Numbered from the stretch's first letter, positions 11,622-23,149 are shown. The stretch is 64,000 nt of DNA from Adiantum capillus-veneris (GCA_014529385.2 CM043967.1:80986278-81050277), one strand, 5' to 3'. Notes: a model not told the origin generated them from the letters alone. Made by a program: numbers and translations.

Positions 11622-12960
11622 TTGCCAAAGCATACACTAAGTAAATACATAAGTTTAATTAACATGGCTGACAATAACCAAGAGAGTAGAATGAACATCG
11701 ATAACTTTGATTTTGCACATGAAGGTGCTAATGATGATGCCCCCATGTTTGTTAATTATCTTGTTAATAGGTTGCAACAAGGTATGGGCAACCTCGCTAT
11801 GCAAGCCGAAGTTACTCGAAAACTTCGTGCTTATGGGATTTCCTTTCCCTCCAAGGGGAGAGAGAGCTTAGGAGGCCTCAGAGAGGAGGAATCCAAAGAA
11901 CGAGAAAGTAACAAATCCCTAAGGTGCTCAGAAGATGTGGCTCCATCAAGACGGTGACCTAGACGATCGACAACTCCTCCCAAGAGGAAACGGTCAACCC
12001 ATAGTCCTTCTCCTCGTCACTTCGAAAGGAAAGAGAGGAAACAAAGGAATAAAAGGGGAAGAAAGAGGTCACCCTCTTCTTTCACCTTCCTCCTCTTCCG
12101 ACGAAAGTTATGGCTATTCTCCTAGAGAATACAAGAGGGGAGGACATTGAAAATCTTACCTTGCATGGCTAAGGTCACAAAAGCTCAAGAAGTTTAAAGA
12201 GGGAGGAAAGAGTATCTCTTTTCTCACCTATGATGGAACCTTTGGTGCTCCTGACAAAGTATTGGCCTTCATCCAACAATTTGATGCGGCCTTTGGAGAT
12301 GAGGGCTTCATGGAGTCCTCCAAGCTACACCATGTAGCTATGCACTTCCAAAAATCAGCTCGTCAATGGTGGCCTAGCTTTCGTGGCAATGGTGAAGCCC
12401 CAAAGACATCGAAAACTCTACGAGTTTCCATCATGAAGCAATTCCTTGCAAATGATGCAAAGGACAATGTGGTTACCGAATGGTGGAGTTAGAAGCTTCT
12501 CTCTCATGAGTCTATTCACAAATATGTGGATAAGTTTGGGATTTGTATCTCAAGGCTACTGTCTTTCAAAAGATAGACTTCACCAAGAAAAAGCAACAAT
12601 TTTGTGCGGGATTACCCAAAGAGATGGCCGAGTATGTCAACTCTTAAAGGCCTGGTTCTATCACCAAAGTAATCCACCACACCATGGTTGATTTCTGCAT
12701 CAATTTCCAACAAGGGGCTAGACAGAATGTCAAGCCCATGGAAAATAAAGACAAGAGGAAAATCAATGCCCAAAATTCTTACCAAGGCCATTCCAACAAC
12801 AACAACAACAACAATCGGTCCAAGGAGAAGGGAGTTTACAAAGGTAAATATAAACTCTCTCCTAAAGAGCTAGAAGCTTTTCTTAAGGATCACAAATGTT
12901 TTAAGTGTAGAGAGCAAGGCCATGGTTATCGTCTTTACCCCAAGAGAATTGCCCACAATG
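11622..12960 (+). pseudogene. Element B gag
   Basis: The likely start is the ATG at 11664 (MADNNQESRMN). The Gag core lies at about 12200-12490 with FLTYDGTFGAPDKVLAFIQQ and SARQWWPSFRG; the reading frame then breaks. A basic segment (12690-12880) leads to a zinc knuckle at about 12897-12945, CFKCREQGHGYRLY, whose last cysteine is replaced by tyrosine. Several frame changes separate the parts, so it is not functional. Confidence 0.8.
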
Positions 12961-13400
12961 AGACTCCTAGAGCCTCTATTCTTGAAGCTCCAAAAGAGAT
13001 TTCTCCTATGCAAGAGCATGCTGCCTTTATTTTGTTTGACCCTGGTTCAACTCACAACTTCATATCCATGGAGTTGACCACCAAGCTAGGCATACAAGCC
13101 CACGAGATGGGAGATACATTAAAAGCCGATGGATCTATCAAGGGACAAGACATATCAGTTACTTCCTTAATTGAAAAATTGAGGCTTCATATCCAAAGCT
13201 ATGTGGACCAAGAGGATTTCTTCATCTCCCTCTCAAACACGAGGATGTTATTTTTGGAGCACCATGGTTTAACCGCATGGTTTCCGACATGAAGTTCCTT
13301 GAAAGGAGAATCTACTTCACCTAGAGGGAAAAGACCATGTACATGGATGCTAATGAGTTGGGGAACACCATATCCTTGCAATAAAGGGAATCAAGAGGAA
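12961..13400 (+). pseudogene. Element B aspartic protease
   Basis: The active-site block reads FILFDPGSTHNFISMEL (about 13024-13074), the retropepsin-like motif of chromoviruses, with DPGS where DSGS or DTGS is usual. The following region (13100-13290) matches the rest of the domain, with a frame break at the GAPWF-like segment near 13257. Confidence 0.75.
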
Positions 13401-13474
13401 TTAGAATTGTCTATTTTCCTAAATGGATTCCAAGATGTTTTCATTGACGACATCCCTAGCGAGCTACCTCTAAA

Positions 13475-14530
13475 ATGAGGGATGATGACCATGCAATTGA
13501 CCGCCTACCAGGAAGCTCATGGCCCAACAAGCCTCCTTATCGAGTTTCACAAGCTCAACAAGAGGAGATCATGAGGCAAGTGCATGAATTGGTTGGAAAA
13601 GGGATGGGGAGGTCTAGCTCCTCTCCATTTTTTTCACCATTACTTTTAGTGAAAAAGAAAGACGACACATATCACATGCGACTATAGATCACTAAATAAG
13701 ATCACTATCAAATATTGATTTCCCATGCCGTGGGTATAAGGTCTATTTGATGAGTTATAAGTTTTGGCCTAACAAATGCTCTAGACGCATTCAAACTCAT
13801 GATGGACAAAAATATTCAAGCCATTCAAATTCTCTTTAGGAGTACAAGCGACACCTCCAGGTAATCTTTCAAGTTGTGAGAGAGAATAAGCTTTTCATTA
13901 ATCAAAAGAAAAGTGAATTTTTCCTACAAGAGATTCAATACTTAGGTCACATTATCTCTAAAGATGGCATTGTATGGATGCAACAAAGTTAGAGGTAATA
14001 AAAAGATGGCCTAGTACGTCCAAGGAATCTAATGGAGGTACGAAGCTTTGTAGGTATGTGTGCCCATTACATGAATTAACAAAAAAGAATGTTAAGTATT
14101 CATGGACTGCAAAATAACAAGAAGCTTTTGAGAAGCTTATCTCTCAACGTGTGCTCACACTACTAGATCTCTCAAAGCCATTTGAGGTACAATGTGATGC
14201 TTGTGGTGATTGCCTTGGAGCTGTTTTGCTTCAAGAAGGGCATGCCATAGCATATGAGAGTCAAAGACTCAAATTCGATAAGTGAGTATTAAGCAAATAC
14301 AAGAAAGAGCTAGTAGCTATTCTATATGCCCTAAACACATGGAAACACTATCTCTTGGGGACTCCATTCATCCTACGAATGGATCACAAAGCCTCAAGAA
14401 CTTCATGATGCAAACCAAGCTCTCCGACAAAAAAATGAGGTGGGCAAATTTTCTTTTGCAATTTAAATTTCATATTGCTCACATTGTTGGCAAGCACGAT
14501 CAAGTGGTTGATGCACTTTCGCACTGACCA
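13475..14530 (+). pseudogene. Element B RT and RNase H remnants
   Basis: The pre-RT segment NKPPYRVSQAQQEEI (about 13528) and LLLVKKKDDTYHM (about 13644) begin the RT. The central palm with YxDD is deleted: the sequence jumps to FGLTNALDAF (about 13760). QYLGHIISKDGI follows at about 13938. RNase H is seen at about 14170-14300 (FEVQCDACGDCLGAVLLQEG, with the first catalytic Asp kept) and ends with FKFHIAHIVGKHDQVVDALS (14463-14522). Multiple stops and frameshifts are present. Confidence 0.8.
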
Positions 14531-14539
14531 AGGGTAAAT

Positions 14540-15480
14540 GTGGTGTCTATAGCAACTCATAATGATCTATCTTTTATGATAGATGAGTATGCTACTGACC
14601 AAGACTTTAAGTACGTAATTATAGTCTTTGCAATAGGGAAGAAAAAAGAACCATTCACCTTGAAGGATGGTTATCTTCCAAATGGCAATAGGCTATGTGT
14701 TACTCACCCATACAATAAGAAAGTCATGTATGAATCCCATACTTTTTCTTATGCGGGGCAAAGAGGGATTCCATAATCTACTCTTTGAGGAGTAGAAATG
14801 TGTTTATGTTGCTCTACCATGAAAAGCAAAATGCATGTTTCAAAATGGATGCTATACGAAAAGTTGAAATTTGATCAAGGGAAGCAACTTGGATTGTTTC
14901 AGTCCGACAGGATTAGCAAGAAAACACAATCTATGCCCGTCAAAAAGACTATTAAGGCACATCAAATGGGCAACCCTCTTTAGACCTCAAATTTTCAAGT
15001 ATCATGGCTTTCCAACATCCATAGTGTCGAAAAAAGATCCTAGAATGACCAGTAATTTCTAGAAGGGTCTCTTTTGGAATCTAAAAAGTAGATTAAATTT
15101 CTCTTTCGTCCTATCATCCACAAACGGATGACCAAAGTGAAATAACTAATCTAACAATCCTTGAATCTACTTAAAGCCTATGTCATGGAAGTAGATCAAT
15201 GTTCTCAATGAGAGACCTACCTCTTATAGAGTATGCGTACAATGACATTGTACATACTTCTATGGGGAAAGCACCTTTCAAGGTTAAAGAGGGAGTCCCT
15301 TACTACTTAAAGTACATGGGAAGATCTTTGCTATTGATGAATATAGCCGAGACTTACAAGAATCTTTTCCAAAGATTAAAATAATTATATCCATCTCATA
15401 GCAAAGGTAAAAAGGGCTGCTACTAATAAGCACAAAAGAGCCTTAGCCTTTAAGGAAAATGACTGGGCGTGCTAAAGTTT
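14540..15480 (+). pseudogene. Element B integrase remnants
   Basis: It sits directly after RNase H, where chromoviral integrase belongs. Short fragments fit an integrase zinc-binding region (about 14700-14800) and core (about 14830-15380, including LPLIEYAYND at about 15211 and TSMGKAPF at 15259). The reading frame changes every 50-200 bp and the catalytic triad cannot be traced. Among the LTR elements in the window this is the only recognisable integrase. Confidence 0.6.
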
Positions 15481-15589
15481 CTCAAAGCTCATCTAACGCA
15501 TACTATGGGCAAGAATCCTACGGGCCACCAAGAGTATTATGCTAAACTAGTAAAAAGATAATATGGTTCTATTTAAATTCTGCCAATTA

Positions 15590-15912
15590 ATGAGATGGCT
15601 TATCAATTAAAGTTGCCCAACCATTGGCTCATGCACAATGTTTTCCATGAGAGCCTACATAAGCCTTATAAAGGAGCGCCACCAAAAGAGGCAATAGTTG
15701 TAGACTCTCCAAAAATCAAAGATCAAGAAGTACTTCAATATGAGTCCCTCCTATGACATGAAGAGAAGGTATTAAGAAATAGTAAGATTGTCTGATGAAA
15801 TCTTATTAAGTTAAAGAATTATCCTTTTAAAGATGCTAAATGGATGCAAGGAATCTAGCTTAGGGATATTATGAAGCTTGTCAATGCTTACAATGATGCC
15901 TTAAAGTAAGCA
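15590..15912 (+). pseudogene. Element B chromodomain-like C-terminus
   Basis: MAYQLKLPNHWLMHNVFH (from 15594) is the linker typical of gypsy integrase C-termini. It is followed by EKVLRNSKIV and NYPFKDAKWMQG (to about 15858), matching the chromodomain layout of plant chromoviruses, where the domain guides insertion to modified chromatin. Two stops interrupt it. Confidence 0.7.
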
Positions 15913-16253
15913 TTTGACAATGAACAATGTTTTTGTCTTATACGAGTAGTTCTCTTTTTATTGTGCACAAATTTAAATAGTATGGATGCTTAGAATCATG
16001 TTTGTGGTGATGACGTCTCCCAAACACCAAGTAGAACTTGTCACTCTACTTTGGAAGTATGATATGGACTAAAGAGCAGACATGCTTGCGGAAGATACGT
16101 TTCCCAAGCACCAAATGGACTAGTCATCCATCTTGGAATGATGTCGTAGGGTAAAAAGGGATCCTCTACCCACTAAGAATCATGGACTAATGACTACGCT
16201 TTATCTTCTCTACCTCATAGTCGAGGACGACTATGATTTCAAGAGAGAGGTAA
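15913..16253 (+). other. Element B 3' untranslated region and polypurine tract
   Basis: There is no gene. Two related ~80-bp segments (about 16005-16060 and 16085-16140) each contain TCTCCCAAACACCAA- or TTTCCCAAGCACCAA-like text. AAGAGAGAGG (16241-16250) lies just before the LTR start and is the probable polypurine tract. Confidence 0.6.
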
Positions 16254-17040
16254 TGTCATAAAATCTAATATCTAGCTAGCCCAAATGATTTTCTCATATT
16301 AAACTGATCATTTAATGTGGGAGAATAATCACGAACAAGAGTTAGAATAGAGACATGTGCTTCTAGACTTATCTTAGCAGGGGACCAAAAGGAGAGATGG
16401 TTGTATCTCAATAGGGGTCCAAAAGGAGATGGTCTACCAAAAGCAATGTGTAATAAGTATTTCTAGACCTATCTCGACAAATGACCAAAAGGAGAGATGG
16501 TTGCATCTCAATAGGGGTCCAAAAGGAGACGGTCTACCAAAGAGAAGTGTGCAATAAGTGCTTCTAGACTTATCTCAATAGGGGACCAAGAGGAGAGATG
16601 GTTACATCTCAATATGGATCCAAAAGGAGGTAGCCTATCAAAGAGAAATGTGCATCTAATGGAGCTTAAAAGACCTTAGGGTTAGCTTCATTAAAGACCT
16701 TCAATGGCTAGTGCTAAAAGTCCTTTGACCTTACGCAAGCTAGGGATGAGCTTGGGGTGGGAACCCGACCTAAGCTTGAGGTGCTTGTCGTGCTTGATGG
16801 CTAAGGTGCTTGAGAAGCTTCCTATGCATGGGGGGTAAGGTGCTTGAGTAAAAAAGAGACCCTACAAAGGAGGGGGAAAGCCCCAAAGTAAGGGGAATCT
16901 TTGACTTAACCTCCCACTCGCCCAAAGGGCACCCTTTTCTCAAGGGGCACATAGGACACATGTCAGACTCTCCCTATGCTTAGCCACATGGTGTGTTTGA
17001 ATGCTATTGGCTGGGCTAAAGAGGGGTCCAATGAGCTTCT
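16254..17040 (+). repeat. Element B 3' LTR, truncated by element C1
   Basis: It begins TGTCATAAAATC, as at 139, carries the ~100-bp tandem units at 16360-16620, and ends abruptly within GGGGTCCAATGAGCTTCT, where the 5' copy continues. The following base belongs to element C1. Confidence 0.85.
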
Positions 17041-17809
17041 AAAAAGTCACTTGCATGCAACATCTCACTCGCACTCGTGCTCGTGCTTGCATTTGCAATC
17101 TGCAATAGAATCTTAAGTCTACAATCACTAGCAACATGACTTTTATATCAATCGTCCTCGAAAAACGTGCTCACGCTTTTCTAAAAAAATAGGCCATTTT
17201 GGACGTGTGTAGCCCAATCTTGCACTCCAAATCAACCTACAAAATAAAAGAAAGAAGAAAACGAGGTCGTAAAACGATCCGTTGGGTTAACTTTTTTTTA
17301 AAGTGTTGAGTTTTACAGCTGTTTTCAACAACTCATATCTTAGAAACAAAGCCGAAACTATTTGAGCCCGTCTCATAGAATTTTGTTCATCTCGTTGCGC
17401 TCTTTGTTGACCGTGAGATTAGAAAAAACATATCTTGCTCAAATTTGCTAAAAATGTTTGTGCAAAAACCAACAAATTTGACAAAAACAGTGCGAAACAA
17501 AAATTTCCTACTATTTTCTTAATTTGCGGGCCTAAACGAGCATCAAAACAACAAAACCTGTAAAAGCTCAGAAAATGGAAGTTGTTCCCTTTATTATATG
17601 CTTCAATCGCTACATACAAATATTTTTCAAAATCACGCATTAACAATTTCAAAAACGGCCCAAAAAGTGACTTTCGGGTCAAAAAAATTTACTGAACAAA
17701 AACGGTCAAAATAGACTTCTACACAGTAGACAAACTTTAAAACAACCAAAACTTCCTAAAAAACCAAATTTTATTATTAAAACACTTTGAAATGAAGTCT
17801 TGTTACATG
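17041..17809 (-). repeat. Element C1 3' LTR-like region
   Basis: It matches 48390-49170 and part of 63628-63900 closely, including CACTCGCACTCGTGCTCGTG, TAAACGAGCATCAAAACAAC and TTATTATTAAAACACTTTGAAAT. Three copies in the window define a dispersed repeat. It follows the RNase H stop codons on the minus strand. No second LTR was found beside this copy. Confidence 0.7.
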
Positions 17810-18960
17810 GAAGATCTTAAATTCAAACTCCATCAAAAACACCATCCATCTAATTAGTCCTTCTTGAATGTTGACCTTATTTATTAAGAACAACAAAGCC
17901 TGGTGATCCACATAGAAGTGAAACATTTTCCCCACTAAACAGTGTCTGAATTTTGTGGTGCAAAATACAATGCCTCTCTTTCAGTGGTAGAATAGCCTTG
18001 TTCAGCTGTGCTAAACCTACAAGTGGTGGAGTAGATTGGGTAGTCTATCCTACAATCAGGCTGGGCAAGTATAGCCCTCATCGCAATTCCAGATGCATCA
18101 ATATGCACATGAAAAATTACCTCCCAGTTTGGTTGGTAAAGAACTAGCTTGCTACTAATTGCATCCTTCAAACATTAGAAACTTGATTCACATTCTTCAA
18201 TTGAGATAAATTTATTCCCCTTCTTGGCCAACTCATACAGAGGTAATGCTTTAGTTGTAAACAAATGAATAAACCTCTTGTAAAAATTGATATATTCGAG
18301 GAAGGAGCTCAACATAAACACAGTTATTGGAGCTCTAGCTTGCTGAACACACTTTACTTTATCACTGGCCATCTCAATTCCATTTTTGGACACAATGTGT
18401 CCCAGAAGCTGACCTTTTCACACCGTGAATAATGACTTGAAGGGCACCTTTCGAGTACCATTTCCAAGAAAAATAAATGCATCTCTTCAATGGAGAAAAT
18501 GGTAAAGTCATCCACAAATATGGCCAAAAACTTATGTAGGAATTCACTGAATATTTCCGTCATGCATCTTTGAAAAGTGGATGGAGCATTACACGTACAA
18601 TCCAAACGACATCACCAGATACATAAATGCTCCCCATTTAGTGATGAAGGCAATCTTGGCCCTGTCCTTAGGTACAATCTTCAATTGATTGTAGCCACTG
18701 TATCCATCCATGAAAGTATACATCTTGTGGCCTGCCATCTCGTCTAGCATCATGTCTGTGAAGGGTCGTGGAAAAGGATCCTTTATGGTTTGGGCATTAA
18801 GCTTCTTGTAATCCACACACACCCTCAGCTTCCCATTCGTCTTTGGGACTACCATTATAGGGAATAACCAGTCATTGTTTGATAACTTTGTTATGAATCC
18901 TGCCTTTAGAAGATTGTCTATCTCCTCTTTGACCTTCTTGGCATAATTAGAATTCATTAT
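17810..18960 (-). pseudogene. Element C1 RT and RNase H
   Basis: RT motifs on the minus strand: GFITKLSNNDWLFPIMVVPK, LRVCVDYKKLNAQ, YTFMDGYSGYNQ and FGLYV (18957-18589), then FLAIFVDDFTIFS with the YVDD-equivalent VDD box (about 18530-18490). RNase H: VIFHVHIDASGIAMRAILAQ (about 18125-18050) with the first catalytic Asp, and STAEQGYSTTEREAL. It ends near EFEFKIFHVT at about 17830, then stops. Several frameshifts and stops separate the segments. Confidence 0.85.
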
Positions 18961-19584
18961 GTACCTCTGTAATCTGACTAGTCTGGCATCAAGTTTCAGT
19001 GGTATCCTATGCTGACATACTTCTGAATCTACACCTTTTAGATTTGTATGTTCCCTGGCAAAGACATCCTTAAATTTCTAAAATAGTTCCTTTGCCTTCT
19101 CTTTGATCTCTGGTTTCGGATGCTTGTTAATTTTTATCATTCTAGGGTTTTCTTCGAAGCTGAAATTCCACTCTTATACCTCTTGATCATCTAGAAGCAA
19201 CCAGTTTAGGCCGTCTCTCTTTCTTTGAGTCATCAACTCATCCTCTTTCTCAGTTTGAATACTAGCATCATAGTCGCTAATAGGATTGCCTACATCCAAT
19301 AGGTCATTTTGAATGTGTGTCTCCTTGATAATAGCGCTCCCTTCATCCCGACTTTCCTCCCCCAGTGCTCTGAAATTGAACTTGTCTGGTACGAGTCTGG
19401 TACTGGCTGTTCTAGTGGCCTGCCATCCAGCTGAACTGAACTGGTCTCTCTCCAGAATTCATTTTAGTAAATTGCTTTGGATACTGTCTCCTTTGTATTT
19501 CTGCATGTTGCTTGTCCAGTAGCACAACACTCAGATCCATCTCTGTTAATGAAAAACTATTCATAGAAGCAATATATATATTTT
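18961..19584 (-). other. Spacer between protease and RT of element C1
   Basis: This stretch should encode the protease-RT linker. A short match to the pre-RT segment (ARLVRLQRYIMNS-like) ends at 18955. The rest has stops in all frames and no recognisable domain. Confidence 0.5.
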
Positions 19585-20109
19585 TTAATTTGTTCCATAC
19601 TTCTTACATAATTCTTCAAACCTTAAAGCTTTCTTCCAGCTTCTTGTATTGTCAGTTTTCATCTGAATTCTTTTTCTAGGCCCTTGAATGGTTAATGTCT
19701 TATTTGCATAATCATGAATGGCACTAGCAGTTATGAGCCATGGTCTGCCCAAAAGTATTCCATATGCTCCTTGCACATCCAAGACTAAGAAGCTTGATTT
19801 AAACTTTTCCTTTCCTACTCTAATATGAAGATTCTCAATCAAGCCAGAAGCCTGAACTAATGAATCCTTTGCCTGGTCCCTCTTCACTGTAGTGTTTCCA
19901 ACTTTAGTCAAGTCTAATCTGACTTGTTGTACCTCATTCAATAGACTCCAGAGCAAGTGCCAATCAAAGTTTTGACTAGGAGGAAGGGGGTTTTCATTGA
20001 AGAAATTCATGATGAAGAGGAGAAACAGACTGTTGAAACCAAGAGATGGGAGTAGCGAAGGGCAGTTTGGAAGGCGAAGGGCAAGGAGAAAGGAGCTAAT
20101 GAATGGCAA
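19585..20109 (-). pseudogene. Element C1 aspartic protease region
   Basis: VLDVQGAYGILLGRPWLITA, about two thirds along the ORF, is the second conserved block of gypsy retropepsins (ILLGRPWL). The upstream D-G-G active site is not intact in this frame; the N-terminal 60 residues are out of register. It lies between the gag knuckle and RT, as expected. Confidence 0.7.
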
Positions 20110-20239
20110 GAATAAAAGGAGCTAGCAGCCAAAATCACTGAAAATCTTGCCAAGAAGCTACGAGAACAACCAGAATGTTCTGAGGCTAGAACAATTTAGA
20201 TGTTATCATCCAAGCCTTTAGATATGCCAGAATACCAAG

Positions 20240-20450
20240 CTAAGAAGACAACGTCTGGATCAAATGAATCCATGATTGCTGCAGTGGAAATTTGTCAGGT
20301 TCTGTTGGCTTCTCATTTTCTAGACATTGGGCTGCAAAATGCTTGTATTTCCCACATGTATAACAATTCAGGTTTGTCGTTGAAAATTCTCCTCTTTCCT
20401 TGCCCCTGTCCCTACCAGCACCTTCCACTACAACATGCCACACGAAAACC
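20240..20450 (-). pseudogene. Element C1 gag C-terminus with zinc knuckle
   Basis: The minus strand encodes CYTCGKYKHFAAQC, a CX2CX4HX4C zinc knuckle with lysine at the usual glycine, followed by a Glu/Pro-rich tail. Only the last part of gag is present; sequence upstream of 20450 is unrelated. Confidence 0.75.
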
Positions 20451-20886
20451 GACACGGATATCGATGACTCAAAGCTAGTTTTTAAACTAAAATGCGTTGG
20501 AATAAGCATTGTAATAGATGTCGGTATTGTGTCGTTGGTATATGCATCGGTATATTGATCGTTGGAATACACAATGAAACGTACGTCGAAATACGTGCCT
20601 TAATACACGTCGGTATGAAATTTTTCTATACCGACGTCTATTCCGAGGCTTATAACAATGACTATATCGAGACTTATACTGACAACAAAACCTACAAATG
20701 TTTTTTTTGGGCAGGGAGGGCTGTGAACTGATGCTGCATGTACTACAGCAATAGAAAATAGCCCTCTCTGCTCAAAGGAAGAGTGCACAAGCAACCGCAC
20801 TTCACCTACAGCTTGACACTAAAGAGCGATTGTATACAGATTAGCAAAATTGTAAGAAGAACAAAACCACAAAATCAAAAGCTTAA
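20451..20886. other. Unassigned spacer with a perfect 10-bp hairpin
   Basis: Repeated CGGTAT/CGTTGG words fill 20490-20640. ACGTCGGTAT (20607-20616) and ATACCGACGT (20628-20637) form a perfect 10-bp inverted repeat with an 11-base loop. No gene is visible. The hairpin could belong to a small non-autonomous DNA element, but no ends were identified. Confidence 0.5.
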
Positions 20887-21340
20887 TCATGACAAGTTCC
20901 CAAAAGCATAACCATAACATCGACTCCCAAACCATAGGCACAACGACATGAAGATTTTATAGCCATAATTAAAATATGATTCAAAAACTGCAAAACCATA
21001 AACATAACCCACTTGCCATACCATAACCATAGCTTGCTTGTCATACCATAACCATAACAACCATACCATCATTACAAAACCATAACCATAACCATAATCT
21101 GATTGCCAAACCATAACCATAACATGATTGCCATACCATCATTGCAAAACCATAACCATCACTTGATTGCCAAACCATGACCATAACCTCTATGCCATAC
21201 CATAACCATAACCTTTGTGTCATACCATAATTGAAAAACCATAACCATACCATAACCATAATTGCAAAACCATAACCATACCATAACCAAAACCACCATA
21301 CCATAACCATAACCTCTGTGCCTTACCATAACTGCAAAAT
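20887..21340. repeat. Degenerate CCATAA / TTATGG hexamer array
   Basis: CATAACCATAACC-type repeats fill about 450 bp, with interruptions such as TTGCCA. On the minus strand this reads TTATGG. The methionine/valine/tryptophan/tyrosine-rich ORFs across it are repeat artefacts. Confidence 0.9.
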
Positions 21341-21439
21341 CATAATCGCAAACGAAATGCAAAATCATAAACATAAGCATGAAATTGTACATGTATACAA
21401 TGAATGAGTAAGACTGTATCAAGAAGACCACAACTACAA

Positions 21440-22572
21440 AAAAAAAACATATATGGAGAATGTCACCCTCATGGTAATGCCTCGCAGTTGACGGCCTCTC
21501 CCTCCTCCTGCAGACCTGGGTCAAAAGGGCCACAAGTCCATGCTTGTACCCATACTTCTCCTCTCGGTGTGTAGAAGGGCGCTTCACGACAACTTCTTGC
21601 AAAATTATGGTTTAATTATGAGATAAATCTTCAAATAGCATATACATTTTTGATAATTTAATGCATATGTATAACACTTAAAAACTCATGTCAAAGTGTG
21701 TCGTAGCCTCCACTTCCAAGATGTGATGCTCTAGCAGACTCCAAACGTGCTCTTGCTGCATCTCTCTGCTGCTGAAATCTATCAGGATTGTCTTGTGTCT
21801 CTCGTACAATCCCACCCACTCCTCTACGTCCAACTATGCCGGATTTGGACCACCGTCCTTGTACCTGTCTCTCGTCTTTGACCGACGGTGTGACATTTTG
21901 GCACACGCCACGTCCAAAATCTAGCCATTCGAGACTGGATCGTACCCCTCTTTCGGCCTGTACTCTCTGTGAATGGCATCGATGATGTAGCTCTTTCTTT
22001 CATCATCTTGATTATCCCAAATCTTTATCACAGAGTGGTCAAACTGAACTATACAGAGCTATCAAATCCTCTATTGCATGGCCTTTTTGACCCTATCCGC
22101 CACAACAGCCCCATTCTTGCTCTTGTACACCTTTCTAGGATCATGCTCTTGTGATCCTCAAGGTGTACGTGGTGTGACAATCAGTGACCTATCTACTGAA
22201 GAGAGTGATGGATGCTCTCACAGTGGTGTGGACGCATCAGTAGAACCGCTACCACAACAAGCACCACCTCCAGAATGATGCCTACCTCGTCTCGAAGATG
22301 AACCACTCGTCGGTGTAGGGAGACACACTCGACTGAGGTGTGGGGCCGGTCGATGGAAGGGACACACTAGTCCTAGGCGTAGCGAAGACCGTAGTAGGTC
22401 TAGAGGAACCAGCTGCCCAGTGGTTCTGTGTGTAACTAATTTGCTCTGGTGTGAACGATGTAAAAAAGGAGCCCATTTGCTTGGGTGACATGCCGACCGG
22501 AGTGACAGGAAAACTAAAACTAGGAGAGTATGTATCAACGTCATCGACCATGGCTACAGATACAAATAACAC
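21440..22572 (-). other. Unassigned minus-strand ORF cluster
   Basis: Three partial minus-strand frames follow one another. 22572-22282 begins MLFVSVAMVDDVDTYSPSF and is Ser/Thr/Pro-rich. 22006-21691 is Arg/Gln-rich, with GRRGVGGIVRETQD and a coiled-coil-like RFQQQRDAARARLESARASH. 21602-21540 reads KRPSTHREEKYGYKHG. The style (low-complexity N-terminus, then basic Arg/Gln-rich region) resembles plant DNA-transposon accessory proteins, but I cannot assign a family. It may be a broken transposon or host-derived fragment. Confidence 0.3.
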
Positions 22573-22700
22573 GAATAAAATACGTTAGTTTACAGATAAA
22601 AGCTTAAGCAATACAAATAACAAAACAAAGAAGCTACAACACAACTCAATGAATCTATCCAGTATTATAGATTAATAAAAAGAGTTTTACAACAAAGTTT

Positions 22701-22967
22701 CTAGCAAAAATCAGTAGTTAATCTCTCATCTTCTATGAGAGCTGATGCACCAAAGATGTCTATCTCAATCTGTACTTCTGCATATTCATCATCAAAATCC
22801 ACTTCTTCGTCGCTCTCCACATCAGATTCAGTATTTGAAAGCTCATCTCTAGGTTTAGGCATATGATCACCACTAAGATCCAGCTCAAAATCCAAACTTG
22901 TATCATCCGTTGGCCCTGCACTTTGTTCATGAAGCTCTCTGACCTCAACTTCCAATCCTTCACACAC
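22701..22967 (-). CDS. Acidic 88-residue ORF of unknown function
   Basis: The product is strongly acidic (NTESDVESDEEVDFDDEYAE). It resembles the acidic tail seen at the end of some DNA transposases, but no domain supports that. It could be the C-terminal exon of a lost gene. The upstream minus-strand sequence (22968-23070) is open for a short distance in another frame only. Confidence 0.3.
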   Translation of the reverse strand: MCEGLEVEVRELHEQSAGPTDDTSLDFELDLSGDHMPKPRDELSNTESDVESDEEVDFDDEYAEVQIEIDIFGASALIEDERLTTDFC

Positions 22968-23084
22968 TTGATTTCTCAGTGGAGCAACTTGAACAACATA
23001 GAACTAGCGCGGTTTAGACAAATCTTTTTCATCATTTTCTCTCCATAGCGGATCTAGTGTGAACACAACTTGTTTACAATGCTG

Positions 23085-23140
23085 CTGATTGCCGATTTTC
23101 GAAATCGCGGCCACAAGAACCAACCCCAATCGGGAAGGAG
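23085..23140 (+). repeat. LTR-start fragment shared with 39654
   Basis: About 55 bp match 39654-39712, including GGCCACAAGAACCAACC and GGAGCACAA. Similarity then stops and sequence similar to element F accessory ORFs begins. Confidence 0.65.
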
Positions 23141-23149
23141 CACAAGGGC

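Larger units (their letters stand above)
10157..17040 (+). mobile_element. Element B: decayed chromovirus (Ty3/gypsy)
   Basis: The order is 5' LTR remainder, iMet-like primer site, gag, protease, RT, RNase H, integrase, chromodomain remnant and 3' LTR. The two LTRs share the block at 10157-10330 and 16857-17036. Every domain carries stops and frameshifts. The 5' LTR seems to continue at 1-454 beyond element A. The 3' LTR is cut at 17040, where element C1 begins. Confidence 0.85.
17041..20450 (-). mobile_element. Element C1: integrase-less Ty3/gypsy element
   Basis: On the minus strand the order is gag zinc knuckle (20430), protease (20109-19585), spacer, RT (18957-18354), RNase H (18190-17810) and then an LTR-like region. 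Integrase would be expected between RNase H and the LTR and is absent. The copy at 48199-50020 has the same arrangement. Confidence 0.75.

Noticed and set aside
20887-21602. Met/Trp/Tyr/Gly-rich minus-strand ORFs
   Set aside because: Direct translation of the TTATGG array.
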